A DNA stretch of 64,000 nt from RUG334 sp045599645 (GCA_045599645.1 JAZRWI010000115.1:34348-98347), one strand, 5' to 3'; shown: positions 49,901 through 59,006, counted from the first letter of the stretch. The notes: generated by a model not told the origin, from the sequence alone. A program made the numbers and translations.

Positions 49901-50415
49901 CTTACCGCAAAGGTTGCAGGTTCCTCGACGATATTTGTGCGTTTATACCCTAAGGTAACCAATTTTTCGACTAAATCGTCTCGGTTTATTTCATCGCCGG
50001 AATTAACCTTAAAGCAAGCCTTCAACCATTTGCCAGGATCAAAAAATCTTTCAAGCAGCACTCCAACAGGCGCAATAATCAATCCACCGGAACGCGTATC
50101 TGCAGACAAGGCAGATAATCGAGAAGCTATAACCTCATTATCAGTTGAAGCCTGGGCGTATATTGATTCTCTTTCAGGCAACATGTAGATTAATCGTTGT
50201 GAACCTGCTTCCATCCAGACAGAAACCTGTTTGTAAACTTCCCTGGCACGTTCTGTAGAACCGGTAACAAAAAGAGTTACACCCTTCTGCCTTGCCATAC
50301 TTGCAAGAGTAACTGCACCTAATGAACCGGCATAACCTAAAAATGATTTTTTATTTTCAGGTGCAATAGCGGATATCAACTCCGCAAAAGCTTCACCACG
50401 TAATTTTGCTACCAT
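46972..50415 (-). CDS. mfd: Transcription-repair coupling factor Mfd
   Basis: The 1147-residue protein has the full Mfd set: a UvrB-like N-terminal domain, the RNA polymerase-binding module (GDIVVHADHGIAEFRGI near 483-499), the helicase with Walker A GDVGFGKTEVAMRAAF near 632-647, DEEQRFG and TATPIPRTMQMAMSGIR, and a C-terminal domain with the TRCF fold. It removes stalled RNA polymerase and recruits UvrA. It stands convergent to nagA (4 bp gap) and alone on this strand. Confidence 0.96.
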   Translation of the reverse strand: MVAKLRGEAFAELISAIAPENKKSFLGYAGSLGAVTLASMARQKGVTLFVTGSTERAREVYKQVSVWMEAGSQRLIYMLPERESIYAQASTDNEVIASRLSALSADTRSGGLIIAPVGVLLERFFDPGKWLKACFKVNSGDEINRDDLVEKLVTLGYKRTNIVEEPATFAVRGSLLDIFPPNCEHPVRLDFFGDDLDSIKRFSTENQRTFEKCDSFTIIPVNEYVATQDELKFVAQRIEEEILKLDNKRGALLSRRLEHFMMNPDSIDFKELKPFVEKGYGFLWEFWQESRIVIEETEQTLLAMEEFAKKVETLYKQLGDLTPLRPPRHYYHDFNRISECLEERNAINFSRFGEREDNIFKDIEFLPPPSDSSRESLIDDLRKLLSSDWAVVIVLDSENRLDNLKGLLGERKIKIHSASRPFGAQYGSVLFLKGYATKGFKDYKRKLAIYTESDIYTGRDTEGRKRKHSGRQNLLQLEQMVPGDIVVHADHGIAEFRGIQTVTAAGNTREYLLLQYAGADKLYVPTDQVHKVTKYVGTEGFIPKIHSLNTKTWITQKTKIRKNVEEIAKELLELYAKRMANVGFAFSPDDDMQREMEERFLFTETPDQMKAIIDTKADMESNIPMDRLVCGDVGFGKTEVAMRAAFKAVCSGKQVAVLAPTTILAFQHYQTFAKRFEGFPVSVDLVCRLRKPAIQRETLKKVKNGTLDVLIGTHRILSSDIEFKDLGLLVIDEEQRFGVKHKEKLKQLKTQIDVLTLTATPIPRTMQMAMSGIRQISIIDTPPQDRRPVQTYVAPFDAAWVKRALIEELKRGGQIYYVYNRVESIDKKAAFIKELVPEARVVIAHGQMDEGEVEKAMLAFVQKEYDILLATTIIESGLDIPNVNTLIVDEAERYGLSQMYQLRGRVGRSTRQAWAYFFYSKDKCLTKEATERLETIEEHTALGSGFKIALKDLQIRGAGNILGETQSGHIASIGFSLYMELMEEAVARLKNGEKYEEKIETAVEIPMTAFFPNEYIADQEIRIEMYSRLARCNDIELLEDIKDECEDRFGRIPKASIGLFAISKIRILASKAGISKISRVMNHIKFEFGGILPDIGMMFKSGEGILRQIYFEPKEKNVINLNIIDDELQSILLDIEAFIRLLLDDKE

Positions 50416-50579
50416 CGCTGTTCCTATTTGTAAATTAATCGTTCTTCAAATTCGTTGCACCGTTTTCATTGCACGTGTATAATATCATTTAGATAGTTTT
50501 CAGTACAAGAAGATTTATTACGAAGAATCAGCTTGTATAATCAGAAATAACAGGGTTTCAGCCCCGGATAGGAAAAGTC

Positions 50580-51851
50580 TTGAAAGAAGAAAATGTAACA
50601 AAAAGCAAAAAGCGCAATGCTTATTTGTTCGTTAATTTGGTTCTCATAGTTATACTTTTGATTGCTATCTGGACAAATAAAGGCAAAGAAATACTTGCCC
50701 AGAAGCTGGATGTTGGTATCTTATTACTGCTAACAATACTTTTCAATACAGGTCTTTTGTTTAGTAAGTTTATAATCAGTAAACACCCATCTAAGAAATC
50801 CAAAAACAGCAATAAAGAAACTCCTAAGAAGCTAAAAAGCCTTAATCCATTAAGAGTTTTTATTAATTCTTCCTCCATATCTGACCCAAGACTTTTAACT
50901 GAAACTGTTGATAAGTTGAAAGAAATCTCAGGCTGCGAATATGTTGAAATAGCAGTAATTGAAAATGCTCTTTCTAATACTATAGTTTCTTCTGGTACAC
51001 AGCCTCAGCTTTTGGCTGGAACACGTCTGGCATTAGCTAACAATGTTTTGTCTATAAAACATTCCGGGCAGTTAGGTTCTGAAGAAATCACCACACTTAC
51101 AGACGAATACAAACCAATAAAATTTAAATCAAAGGTTACACACCTCCATCTCGTAATTGTTCCATTGAATCTGAGCCATGCTAGAACAGGTCTTTGCATT
51201 TTCTTCAATAGCAAAGCTCCATACAGACCTCAGATATCATTAAACAACATGGCAGTTTTCTTTGAATCACTTATAGCCATGATTGAAAACGAACAGAATT
51301 CTCAGAGTGGCTATAAAGACAAAGATACTGGTCTTATTCTTTATAAGAATTATGAAGAATTGGTTGATAACGAATTGGAACGTTCTGAACGCTATGAACA
51401 GGAAATGAGCCTTCTTACCATCAAAATTACCGGTTATGACAAGCTCCAGGATTCTGAAAAGCCTGTAATAAGCAAAAATATTGCTTCAGCCATGAAACAT
51501 TCACTAAGACGTTTCGATTTGATGTTCTACGGCAAAGAACCAGGTTCTTATTATGCCCTGCTTACAGAAAGCGGCATAGAAGTAGCGGAAGGTATTGCCC
51601 GCAGACTTCAGAAGGAATTCAACAAGCTTATTAAGAAGCTTCAGTTTTCAGATGAAAATAAGCCTGTATTGGTAATTGGTTCAGCCACTTATCAGACAGA
51701 TGCTACTCATAGTGTTGGTTTAATTGAAAAGAGCGCTGATGCTTGTGCGATTGCTATTGAAAACAATATTGATTTCAAATCATTCTCAGAAGTACCAGAA
51801 ACTAAGAAGAAAGCAGGAGTCGAAAATGAACGCAGACGAAAAAAGGATTGA
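50580..51851 (+). CDS. Membrane protein with GAF-like and degenerate GGDEF-like regions
   Basis: The 423-residue protein appears to start at TTG 50580 (GGATAGG upstream). It has two N-terminal membrane helices (YLFVNLVLIVILLIAIW and VGILLLLTILFNTGLLF), a central region like a GAF domain, and a C-terminal domain reminiscent of GGDEF (KDTGLILYKNYEELVDNELERSERYEQEMSLL near 243-275 and an altered active loop). The catalytic GGDEF motif is not visible, so a sensor or effector role is more likely than cyclic-di-GMP synthesis. Its end overlaps the 2Fe-2S gene. Confidence 0.6.
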   Translation: MKEENVTKSKKRNAYLFVNLVLIVILLIAIWTNKGKEILAQKLDVGILLLLTILFNTGLLFSKFIISKHPSKKSKNSNKETPKKLKSLNPLRVFINSSSISDPRLLTETVDKLKEISGCEYVEIAVIENALSNTIVSSGTQPQLLAGTRLALANNVLSIKHSGQLGSEEITTLTDEYKPIKFKSKVTHLHLVIVPLNLSHARTGLCIFFNSKAPYRPQISLNNMAVFFESLIAMIENEQNSQSGYKDKDTGLILYKNYEELVDNELERSERYEQEMSLLTIKITGYDKLQDSEKPVISKNIASAMKHSLRRFDLMFYGKEPGSYYALLTESGIEVAEGIARRLQKEFNKLIKKLQFSDENKPVLVIGSATYQTDATHSVGLIEKSADACAIAIENNIDFKSFSEVPETKKKAGVENERRRKKD

Positions 51852-52314
51852 AATCCAATTTAATCTGAACGGTGAAAATGTTAAAACAGAAGTTTTGCCA
51901 GGTATGACCGTATTGGAAATGATTCGCAGAAACTTTAAACTAACTGCAGCAAAAGAAGGCTGCGGCAAGGGTGAATGCGGAGCTTGTTCCGTTCTGTTCA
52001 ATGGTCTTCCAATCAACAGCTGTTTAAAGCTTGCTGCAACCTTAACAGAAAAAGACAGCATAATTACTGTTGAAGGCCTTGCTAATGACGAACTTATGCA
52101 GAGAATCCAGAAAGCCTATGTTGAAGAAGGCGCTGTTCAGTGCGGTTTCTGTATTCCTGGTATGACAATCAGTAGCTATTATCTTCTCAAGAAGAATCCT
52201 CAGCCAACAATGACAGAAATCAAACATTCATTAGCTGGCAATATTTGCCGCTGCACAGGCTACAGAAAGATTGAAGCAGCCATAGTAAAAGCAGCAGAAA
52301 GGGGTAATAAGTAA
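51826..52314 (+). CDS. Molybdo-hydroxylase [2Fe-2S] subunit (XdhC/CoxS type)
   Basis: I start at ATG 51826, with AGGAGT 5-6 nt before it. The 162-residue product has the two cluster motifs: CGKGECGACSVLFNG near 46-60 and CGFCIPGM ... GNICRCTGYRKIEAA near 106-152. It is the small iron-sulfur subunit of xanthine dehydrogenase/CO dehydrogenase-type enzymes and passes electrons between molybdenum and FAD. It is followed immediately by the FAD subunit, but the large molybdenum subunit is not in the window. Confidence 0.93.
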   Translation: MNADEKRIEIQFNLNGENVKTEVLPGMTVLEMIRRNFKLTAAKEGCGKGECGACSVLFNGLPINSCLKLAATLTEKDSIITVEGLANDELMQRIQKAYVEEGAVQCGFCIPGMTISSYYLLKKNPQPTMTEIKHSLAGNICRCTGYRKIEAAIVKAAERGNK

Positions 52315-52316
52315 TT

Positions 52317-53150
52317 ATGAGTTTTGAATTCTTTAAACCGAAATCAGTCAAAGAAGCTTCTGAATTACTCAAAAATCCTGGTTATATTGCTGTTGTAGGC
52401 GGAACCGATACCGTTGTAAAAGTTAGAGGCGGCTTCTATAAGTCACTAAAAGCTCTTGTTGATTTGAACGGTCTCTTCAGCAATGAAGTAAGAACTGGCG
52501 GTGACAAATGTATTATCGGCAGTGCTTGCACAATGAACACTCTCGCCGACAATCCTGTTATCAATGAATATTTTCCTGCATTAGCTCAGGCAGCTGCCTC
52601 TATTGCAGCATTCCAGATTCGCAACGCAGCCACTATTGGTGGTAACGTAGGGAATTCTTCTCCAGTTGGTGATACAATTCCAGCTTTATATTCACTTGAA
52701 GCTGTTGTTAATATCGTAAGCGCAGATGGTAACAGAGATGTTCCTGTAAACGAATTCATTACAGGCGTTGGCAAGAACGTCCTTCAGCCAGGCGAAATGA
52801 TTGAATCTTTCACTATTCCGATGAGAAAGACTGTTGGTTCATTCACCAAAATCGGTGAACGCAAGGCACTTTCAATTTCAAAGGTAAATCTTGCTCTCAG
52901 CCATTGGAATGACGGCAAGCCACACTATCGTGTAGCTATGGGTGCTGTTGCAATTACAGTTCTCAGATGTCCAAAGGCCGAAGAACTTCTAGAAAAAGCT
53001 CAGCATCCTCTTAGCGACGAAACCATAGAACAGGCTGCTCAGTTTGCTATTGAAACAGCAACTCCTATCACAGACCTTCGTTCTACCAAGGCATACCGCA
53101 AACAGATGGCTGGTGTTCTTTTAAAGAGAGCACTTAATGCAATAAAGTAA
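52317..53150 (+). CDS. Molybdo-hydroxylase FAD-binding subunit (XdhB/CoxM type)
   Basis: The 277-residue protein shows FAD-binding motifs of this family: GGTDTVVKVRGG near 27-38, QIRNAATIGGNVGNSSPVGD near 99-118, and KIGERKALSIS near 177-187. It pairs with the 2Fe-2S subunit 2 bp upstream. A terminator follows and no MoCo subunit is encoded nearby, so the complex must recruit a large subunit from elsewhere or acts as a stand-alone flavoprotein. Confidence 0.92.
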   Translation: MSFEFFKPKSVKEASELLKNPGYIAVVGGTDTVVKVRGGFYKSLKALVDLNGLFSNEVRTGGDKCIIGSACTMNTLADNPVINEYFPALAQAAASIAAFQIRNAATIGGNVGNSSPVGDTIPALYSLEAVVNIVSADGNRDVPVNEFITGVGKNVLQPGEMIESFTIPMRKTVGSFTKIGERKALSISKVNLALSHWNDGKPHYRVAMGAVAITVLRCPKAEELLEKAQHPLSDETIEQAAQFAIETATPITDLRSTKAYRKQMAGVLLKRALNAIK

Positions 53151-53163
53151 ATTATTAACACAT

Positions 53164-53203
53164 AAAAATGCGAAAGCTCAAAGTTTTCGCATTTTTATTT
53201 TTT
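53164..53203 (+). terminator. Terminator after the FAD subunit
   Basis: AAAATGCGAAA and TTTTCGCATTTT form a long stem around GCTCAAAG, followed by a TATTTTTTT run. Confidence 0.85.
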
Positions 53204-53307
53204 TAGTTAAATAACATTAGGTCATTGTCGATACTTGCCTACAAGAAAAGTCGTAATAGACTATCATCAGGTACAATAATTGCTTGATTAAAATTGAGGA
53301 AGATCAA

Positions 53308-54141
53308 ATGTTTAGTAAATTCTTAAAACTTAGTGTTATAGCCATTCTAATAGCAAGTTCCAATGTATACGCATTGGACCCAGACAATATGCTGGAAGAT
53401 GGCAAAAGGGCATTTGATCTTGCAAACTGGGAAGAATCCCGTGAAATTTTAAACCGCTTCATGGAAACCTGGCCGCAGCATGAAAAATGCAGTGAGGCTC
53501 TTTATTTCTATACTCTAGCCTCTGCTAGAACTATCGATTCAAGAACAGAAGAATATCGTGCAGAATTAGGCAAGGAACTATCTGTAGCTATTGCCAGCCT
53601 TTCCAATGACTTACCCGACAAAGATATCAGTGAAGCTCAGGCAGCATTGAAAATAGCACAGAGCACTAATAAGCCAGAAACCTGGAAGGAATTAGAAAAT
53701 CTTAATCCTGTAGAATTAAAACATTACCTCTCTAGAAATTGGCATCCTGAAGCAGCTGATTTCCCTTTTGAAACAATAGGCTGGGCCAACACATGGCTTG
53801 AAAAGAATAATAACATTGACTCAGAATTGAAATCAGATATTGCCCTTATTAAATTGAGCGCGTTATGGCAGATTATACGTTCACCGCTTATAAAAGAAAA
53901 CTCTCAAGAAAAACTTAAAGACCTAGAATGCTTCCCATTAGAACCTGCTTTCGGCAGAGTATTGAATGAAGCTTTTAGAAGAGGGAATCCAGTTCAGAAA
54001 AGAAAAGCAGCCGTCTTTGGCTACCACTTCGATTATTTTTGCGCCAACAGACTTGATACAAATAAGTCTATAAAAAGTCCATGGTTCCGTTACCTTAAAT
54101 CACGTGGTATCTCGCCACAGGATACCTGGAGCCCAAGATGA
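53308..54141 (+). CDS. Secreted TPR-like protein
   Basis: I use ATG 53308, with GAGGAAG 6 nt upstream. The 277-residue product has a signal peptide (KLSVIAILIASSNVYA, cleaved before LDPDN) and a helical TPR-like start (AFDLANWEESREILNRFMETWPQHEKCSEAL, in parts). The rest is helical. It is probably periplasmic and coupled to the next, membrane-anchored TPR-like protein (4-bp overlap). Function unknown. Confidence 0.65.
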   Translation: MFSKFLKLSVIAILIASSNVYALDPDNMLEDGKRAFDLANWEESREILNRFMETWPQHEKCSEALYFYTLASARTIDSRTEEYRAELGKELSVAIASLSNDLPDKDISEAQAALKIAQSTNKPETWKELENLNPVELKHYLSRNWHPEAADFPFETIGWANTWLEKNNNIDSELKSDIALIKLSALWQIIRSPLIKENSQEKLKDLECFPLEPAFGRVLNEAFRRGNPVQKRKAAVFGYHFDYFCANRLDTNKSIKSPWFRYLKSRGISPQDTWSPR

Positions 54142-54794
54142 TAAACCAATTACCTCTTAAACAGCAAAACAAGTTTTCTTTTAAGAAAATATGGCCGACA
54201 ATACAGAACATACTGATTATTGCTGCCATTGCTGGTTTCATATGGTTTGTAGCCTCATTACCAAAGACAACCTCTATTGACTTTGCCGTTATGAGACATT
54301 CCCTTACAAGCTATTCCGGTCACAGAAAAAATCTTGATTCAGATGAAAAGCTAATAAAACATAAAAATGCTTCAGAAACAATTCAGCTTGAAAGAAAAGC
54401 CCAGGAAGAACGTAAGAAATACGTCAACGAAAGCCGTGCCAGAATGATTGTTGAATCAGCCACACTTGATTATTACAGGGGCAGCTACGAAGATGCCTTA
54501 AGAAGACTGGAACGCGCTCGTATTTATGACCCATGTAATTTTACAGCCTTCAAGCTCAGTGGTCAGATTTTCTTTGAACACAATAAATATCGTAAAGCCT
54601 TTAATAATTGGGAAAGAGCTAACGAACTTCCAAACGACGACAAGACTATTGCCAGAGACCTTGACGTATTACGAAAGCTATTACGATATAGTCGCAGCGA
54701 AATAGATAAATTGCGTCATACTGTTCATACTCAGCCTGACGATAAGATAGCACGCGCCAGACTAAAAGAACTGGAAGAACGTGTAGAAGATTGA
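54138..54794 (+). CDS. Membrane-anchored TPR-like protein
   Basis: The 218-residue product has one membrane helix (IQNILIIAAIAGFIWFVAS near 27-45), a charged linker, and a C-terminal helical repeat (DYYRGSYEDALRRLERARIYDPCNF, ALRRLERA..., in parts), the TPR pattern. The 4-bp overlap with the secreted TPR-like gene suggests the two act together at the envelope. Confidence 0.65.
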   Translation: MINQLPLKQQNKFSFKKIWPTIQNILIIAAIAGFIWFVASLPKTTSIDFAVMRHSLTSYSGHRKNLDSDEKLIKHKNASETIQLERKAQEERKKYVNESRARMIVESATLDYYRGSYEDALRRLERARIYDPCNFTAFKLSGQIFFEHNKYRKAFNNWERANELPNDDKTIARDLDVLRKLLRYSRSEIDKLRHTVHTQPDDKIARARLKELEERVED

Positions 54795-54858
54795 TTTTTT
54801 ACCATAGATTGTAAGCACATATAATCTACATATATAAATAGAATTAGTGGGATGTAAA

Positions 54859-55743
54859 ATGAAAGCAGCCGTAAAAGGGAAAAAGGGAGCTTCACCAGCA
54901 CCAATAAATCAGCTTGAAGTCTTGGATGACCGTCACAAGCTACGCCTCTTTTGTATGCAAAACAATATAAAAACCCCTGATTATTTTGCTTCAGCCCAGT
55001 TTGCTCCAATCAGCCTGTGGGCAATGAAGAAAAACACCTTCCCTCTTTGCTTAAAAACATCTAAAAATCTCAATCATAATCAGTTAATATACGTATTAAA
55101 AGCCTTCCGTGAGCTGCCTGAATTCTTCGAAACAATTCAAGCCAAAAGCAACAATGGTGAAGTTTTGATTGAAGAATTTCTTGAAGGTAAAGCCAGACTT
55201 GAAGTTACCTACTTCAACGGCCAAATCAGATTAATCTCACAGATTTCACTAAGTCAGGCCATGAAGGTACAGACCAAATGGAGAGGCTTTCCTATAACTT
55301 TGCCAGAAAGCATATACAATAAAATCAAAGAGATAATATCCGTTTTCAATCAAATAACAGAAAAAACAGAAGAACCGGTAAGATTTTCTTTTGTAGTAAA
55401 AAATAGTGAACCAATACTTATTTCAATAAACAAAGACAATAACCGCCTTGAATATCACGACAACTGGCGCCAGCAAGCCGATTTAGAAAAATTATCTGAA
55501 GCGGCCTACCCAGCCAAAACAAAAGTCATTAGTAAAATAAACATTTATCGTGGAGTAAAAGATCCAAGCCTTGATTTTTCAAAAATTGAATCAGTGTGTG
55601 AACACTGTAAAATAAAATGGTCTGTATCTGGCTCCAGATTAAATATTATGCTTTCTTCAAAAACACCTAAGGAACTTGCTGAAGACTTTGAAAAGGTTGA
55701 CGCTATAGCCAAGCAAATTATAGAAGCAGCTAAAGAACCATAA
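54859..55743 (+). CDS. ATP-grasp-like protein
   Basis: I use ATG 54859; a GTG at 54847 is an alternative. The 294-residue protein shows an ATP-grasp-like arrangement: DDRHKLRLFCMQNNIKTPDYF near 23-43 (in parts), FPLCLKTSKNLNHN near 60-73, VLIEEFLEGKARLEVTYFNG near 102-121. Metal-binding residues in the last third are unclear, and a C-terminal CEHCKIKW motif is added. Substrate unknown. PurK-like families have such C-terminal domains, but this is not a clear member. Confidence 0.55.
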   Translation: MKAAVKGKKGASPAPINQLEVLDDRHKLRLFCMQNNIKTPDYFASAQFAPISLWAMKKNTFPLCLKTSKNLNHNQLIYVLKAFRELPEFFETIQAKSNNGEVLIEEFLEGKARLEVTYFNGQIRLISQISLSQAMKVQTKWRGFPITLPESIYNKIKEIISVFNQITEKTEEPVRFSFVVKNSEPILISINKDNNRLEYHDNWRQQADLEKLSEAAYPAKTKVISKINIYRGVKDPSLDFSKIESVCEHCKIKWSVSGSRLNIMLSSKTPKELAEDFEKVDAIAKQIIEAAKEP

Positions 55744-55752
55744 TTTTATACG

Positions 55753-56247
55753 TTATTTAACTTTTTGCTTCAGCTTTTCGCCAAGCCAGACCCCTGGCAC
55801 AGCAGTAAAAAACTGTATCCCAAGCACTGGCAAAACAAGCCAGGTAGTCAGTTCTGGAACGAAGTAATGAATAATTAGCCAGCCTGCCCCACCAATAATG
55901 ATAGCCTTAACCAATGCTGGTATAATGCCTCTTAGCCAGAATTTATTTTCCTTAAACTTGCTATATAAAGCAATAAAAACAATGTTTCCTAACGCAATTA
56001 TGGGAAGAACCGGATACATTGGCGCAAGAACATGACCTGTTATCAAGGCTACAACGGGACTGATAATACAAAGAACAATGGCTGACCATATTCCAATATA
56101 CAGAGTCATAAATATAAAAATCGCATTTACAAATACACCTGTGATAATGTTTGGCAGATTAATCATCTGAAATGCAAGAATTAAAGCCAACATTACACCA
56201 TTTAAGGCCAGGTTCCTGATTTTAAGTTTTTTATCTTCGTTATCCAT
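55753..56247 (-). CDS. ECF-type transporter S component-like membrane protein
   Basis: The 164-residue protein has about five to six membrane helices with the pattern LALNGVMLALILAFQMINLP, FVNAIFIFMTLYIGIW, ALITGHVLAPMYPVLPIIALGN. S components of energy-coupling factor transporters have this size and topology, with a specific vitamin-binding site that I cannot assign. It lies alone on the minus strand between two plus-strand genes, as is common for S components that share an ECF module. Confidence 0.6.
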   Translation of the reverse strand: MDNEDKKLKIRNLALNGVMLALILAFQMINLPNIITGVFVNAIFIFMTLYIGIWSAIVLCIISPVVALITGHVLAPMYPVLPIIALGNIVFIALYSKFKENKFWLRGIIPALVKAIIIGGAGWLIIHYFVPELTTWLVLPVLGIQFFTAVPGVWLGEKLKQKVK

Positions 56248-56438
56248 AGCAATACCCTTTTACCACAAGATTACCACTACTTCAAGAAATACTATTTAAG
56301 CTAATAACTTATATACTCACCCTGTATTTTCTTAACAATTCTTTATATTTAATTTTGTCTAACTTTCCATTTTCAAATGATTACTATATAGGAGAACGGA
56401 AAAGTAGCTCCTATATTTTATATCCAAGGAGACATTAT

Positions 56439-58205
56439 ATGGATTCCAAACAGGTTTTAAAAGATTATTTCGGTTATGATTCCTTCAGAGACGGACAAGA
56501 AAGCATAATCAACGCTATTCTGTCAAAGCAGGATTCATTGGTAATTATGCCTACTGGCGCTGGTAAATCTATTTGCTACCAAGTCCCTGCTATGCTGCTT
56601 TCTGGCATTACTATTGTTATCTCGCCTTTAATTTCTTTAATGCAGGACCAGGTAAAAGCGCTTAATGAAGCTGGTATTCAGGCAACTTTTATTAATTCTT
56701 TTTTAAAAGAAACGGAAATATCAGATATTTTAGAAAAATCAGAAAAAGGAGCTTATAAAATAATCTACATTGCCCCAGAACGACTTGAAAGCCACAAGTT
56801 TCTAAATTTTGCCACTAAGGCTGATATTTCAATGGTAACAATAGATGAAGCACATTGCATATCTCAATGGGGACAGGATTTCAGACCAAGCTACCTTAAA
56901 ATATTAAACTTTATAAAGCAGCTTCCAAATCGTCCGATTATCAGCGCTTTTACAGCTACAGCCACAGATGAAGTAAGAAATGATATTGCATGCGTTTTAA
57001 ATCTTGAAAACCCATTCATTTATGTTGGAAGCTTTGACAGACCTAATCTTTATTTCAAGGTTGAATCAAAATCTGATAAAAATAGGTTCATTATTGACTA
57101 CATTTCAAAGCATAAAAACGAAAGTGGCATAATATATTGCTCCACAAGAAAAAGTGTTGAAGGACTTCACGAGTTACTTGCTAATCAAGGCATCAACGTA
57201 ACCATGTATCATGCAGGATTAGAAAGTAACACACGCAAGAACAACCAGAATGATTTCATATACGATAAAAGCCAGGTAATTATAGCTACAAACGCATTTG
57301 GAATGGGTATTGATAAAAGCAATGTCAGGTTTGTCATACATTACAATATGCCACAGAGTATGGAGAATTTTTACCAGGAAGCTGGTCGAGCAGGCCGTGA
57401 CGGAGAAAAATCAGAATGTATTCTTTTGTTCTCAACCAAAGATGTAAATACCTGTAACTATCTGTTAAATCATAAGAATTTTGATAATATCCCCAGCGAA
57501 GATGTTGAATTAATAAAAGAAAGAGACCAGCTCAGATTAAAAGCAATGGTGAGGTATTGTAAAACTAAAGGCTGTTTAAGAAACTACATACTGGACTATT
57601 TTGGTGAAGACAAAGATACCCCTTGCCAAAACTGCAATAATTGCCAAAACAATCAAAATAAAAAAGAACCTCAACAACAGCGCCAGGCAAGTAACGATAT
57701 AAAAAGCCAACTAACCGATAAAGGTCTGGAATTATTTGAAAAGCTTAGACAACTACGACTTTCAATGGCAAAGCAGAGTGCTATTCCACCATATATTATA
57801 TTCAGCGACAGAACTCTTGCTGATATGTGTATAAAGCTGCCTAAGACCAAAGAAGAAATGCTGAATGTCTCTGGAGTTGGCAACGTTAAATTCGACAAAT
57901 ATGGCACAACCTTCACAGAACTCATAATAGAATTTACATCTAAAAATCCAGGAGTAAAAACCTCCATGCCACAAGAGAGTTCTGACAATGGGAAAACCTT
58001 GGAAGAAATACTTGTTAACGAAGCCTACGAAAGATTTTTTGCATCTAAGCACATCTGCAAATACAGAGACGAATGCGAAGACGACGATGATTGCGAAAAT
58101 GGCCTTGATGACAGTTTCCTATATCTTGATGATCTTCAGGCTGAGCTTAGCAGTATTGTTTCCATGTTTCGCGATCCGCTACCTACTCGTCCACATATTA
58201 GGTAG
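56439..58205 (+). CDS. recQ: ATP-dependent DNA helicase RecQ
   Basis: I start at ATG 56439, 7 nt after AAGGAG. The 588-residue protein has the RecQ set: FGYDSFRDGQESIINAIL, Walker A MPTGAGKSICYQVPA near 42-56, DEAHCISQWGQDFRPSY near 137-153, then GRDG and arginine-rich AGRAGRDG, a zinc-binding CQNCNNC segment and an HRDC domain. It unwinds recombination intermediates. The C-terminus is an acidic tail with CKYRDECEDDDDCEN, unusual for RecQ and possibly a second metal site. Confidence 0.93.
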   Translation: MDSKQVLKDYFGYDSFRDGQESIINAILSKQDSLVIMPTGAGKSICYQVPAMLLSGITIVISPLISLMQDQVKALNEAGIQATFINSFLKETEISDILEKSEKGAYKIIYIAPERLESHKFLNFATKADISMVTIDEAHCISQWGQDFRPSYLKILNFIKQLPNRPIISAFTATATDEVRNDIACVLNLENPFIYVGSFDRPNLYFKVESKSDKNRFIIDYISKHKNESGIIYCSTRKSVEGLHELLANQGINVTMYHAGLESNTRKNNQNDFIYDKSQVIIATNAFGMGIDKSNVRFVIHYNMPQSMENFYQEAGRAGRDGEKSECILLFSTKDVNTCNYLLNHKNFDNIPSEDVELIKERDQLRLKAMVRYCKTKGCLRNYILDYFGEDKDTPCQNCNNCQNNQNKKEPQQQRQASNDIKSQLTDKGLELFEKLRQLRLSMAKQSAIPPYIIFSDRTLADMCIKLPKTKEEMLNVSGVGNVKFDKYGTTFTELIIEFTSKNPGVKTSMPQESSDNGKTLEEILVNEAYERFFASKHICKYRDECEDDDDCENGLDDSFLYLDDLQAELSSIVSMFRDPLPTRPHIR

Positions 58206-58307
58206 CTACTAAAACAAAAAAAATTAATTTTTTTTAAATAATCGTTAAATAAAAATCACTTTGTTTCGAAAAGTGTGATGGATTTGTTTGCCTCCTTATT
58301 TTTCGGG

Positions 58308-58340
58308 CCGAGGAAAATTTTCTCGGCTTTCTTTTTTTTA
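58308..58340 (+). terminator. Terminator after recQ
   Basis: GCCGAG and CTCGGC flank GAAAATTTT and are followed by TTTCTTTTTTTT. It separates recQ from the DUF805 gene. Confidence 0.8.
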
Positions 58341-58437
58341 GAAAGTCAACCCTTTACAAAGTTAAATTTTTTTAAAGTGCGTTAATAAAATGTCGATTAG
58401 TATTCTAGACAAATGAACCAAACCTTGGAGGTTTAAT

Positions 58438-58950
58438 ATGGATTTTGATTACATCAAAAATTATGTAACTGACTTTAATCAGGTAAAAGCAAACTTCATG
58501 GAAGTTTTGAAGGATTGTTTTGTTTTCGACGGTAAATTAAATAGAACCAAGTTCTGGACCTATGCATTGGGTCTATCAATTGCATCCAGCATATTAGCTT
58601 GTATTCCTGTTATCAAAGTAATTGCTCCTTTAGCATTAGGAGTAATGTGCATTGGCCCAACCATGAGAAGACTTATTGATGCCGGCCGTTCAAAATGGTT
58701 AGTTTTTCTCGCTGTTCCTGGTCTTTTAGCTAGTATCATTGGCTTAGGAGCTGCCATACTTGCTGGTATCCCTGTTATTGGTGCCATTGTTGCTGCTCTT
58801 AGTGGTCTTGCAGCAATTCTTCTAGGTGGTCTCGGAACAATCTGTGGTATCGTTCTTATTGTTTTCTGCTGCTTTGCTTCCAAAGACAGTGCTGCCACTC
58901 CGATTGCCACTGCTGAAGAAGCTCCAGCCAGCGATAATCAGGCTCAGTAA
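58438..58950 (+). CDS. DUF805 membrane protein
   Basis: The 170-residue protein has the DUF805 core: FDGKLNRTKFWTYALGLSI near 30-48 and GPTMRRLIDAGRSKWLVFL near 78-96, with about four membrane helices and a glycine/alanine-rich hydrophobic end, plus a short acidic C-terminal tail. Function of the family is unknown. A GGAGG site precedes it, and it is followed by a terminator at 58981-59001. Confidence 0.75.
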   Translation: MDFDYIKNYVTDFNQVKANFMEVLKDCFVFDGKLNRTKFWTYALGLSIASSILACIPVIKVIAPLALGVMCIGPTMRRLIDAGRSKWLVFLAVPGLLASIIGLGAAILAGIPVIGAIVAALSGLAAILLGGLGTICGIVLIVFCCFASKDSAATPIATAEEAPASDNQAQ

Positions 58951-58980
58951 ATTGTAAAGCAATAATCTAAGCAACAAAAA

Positions 58981-59006
58981 AGCTTCGCGGTATGCGAAGC
59001 TTTTTT
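58981..59006 (+). terminator. Terminator after the DUF805 gene
   Basis: AGCTTCGC and GCGAAGCT pair around GGTAT and are followed by TTTTTT. Confidence 0.85.
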
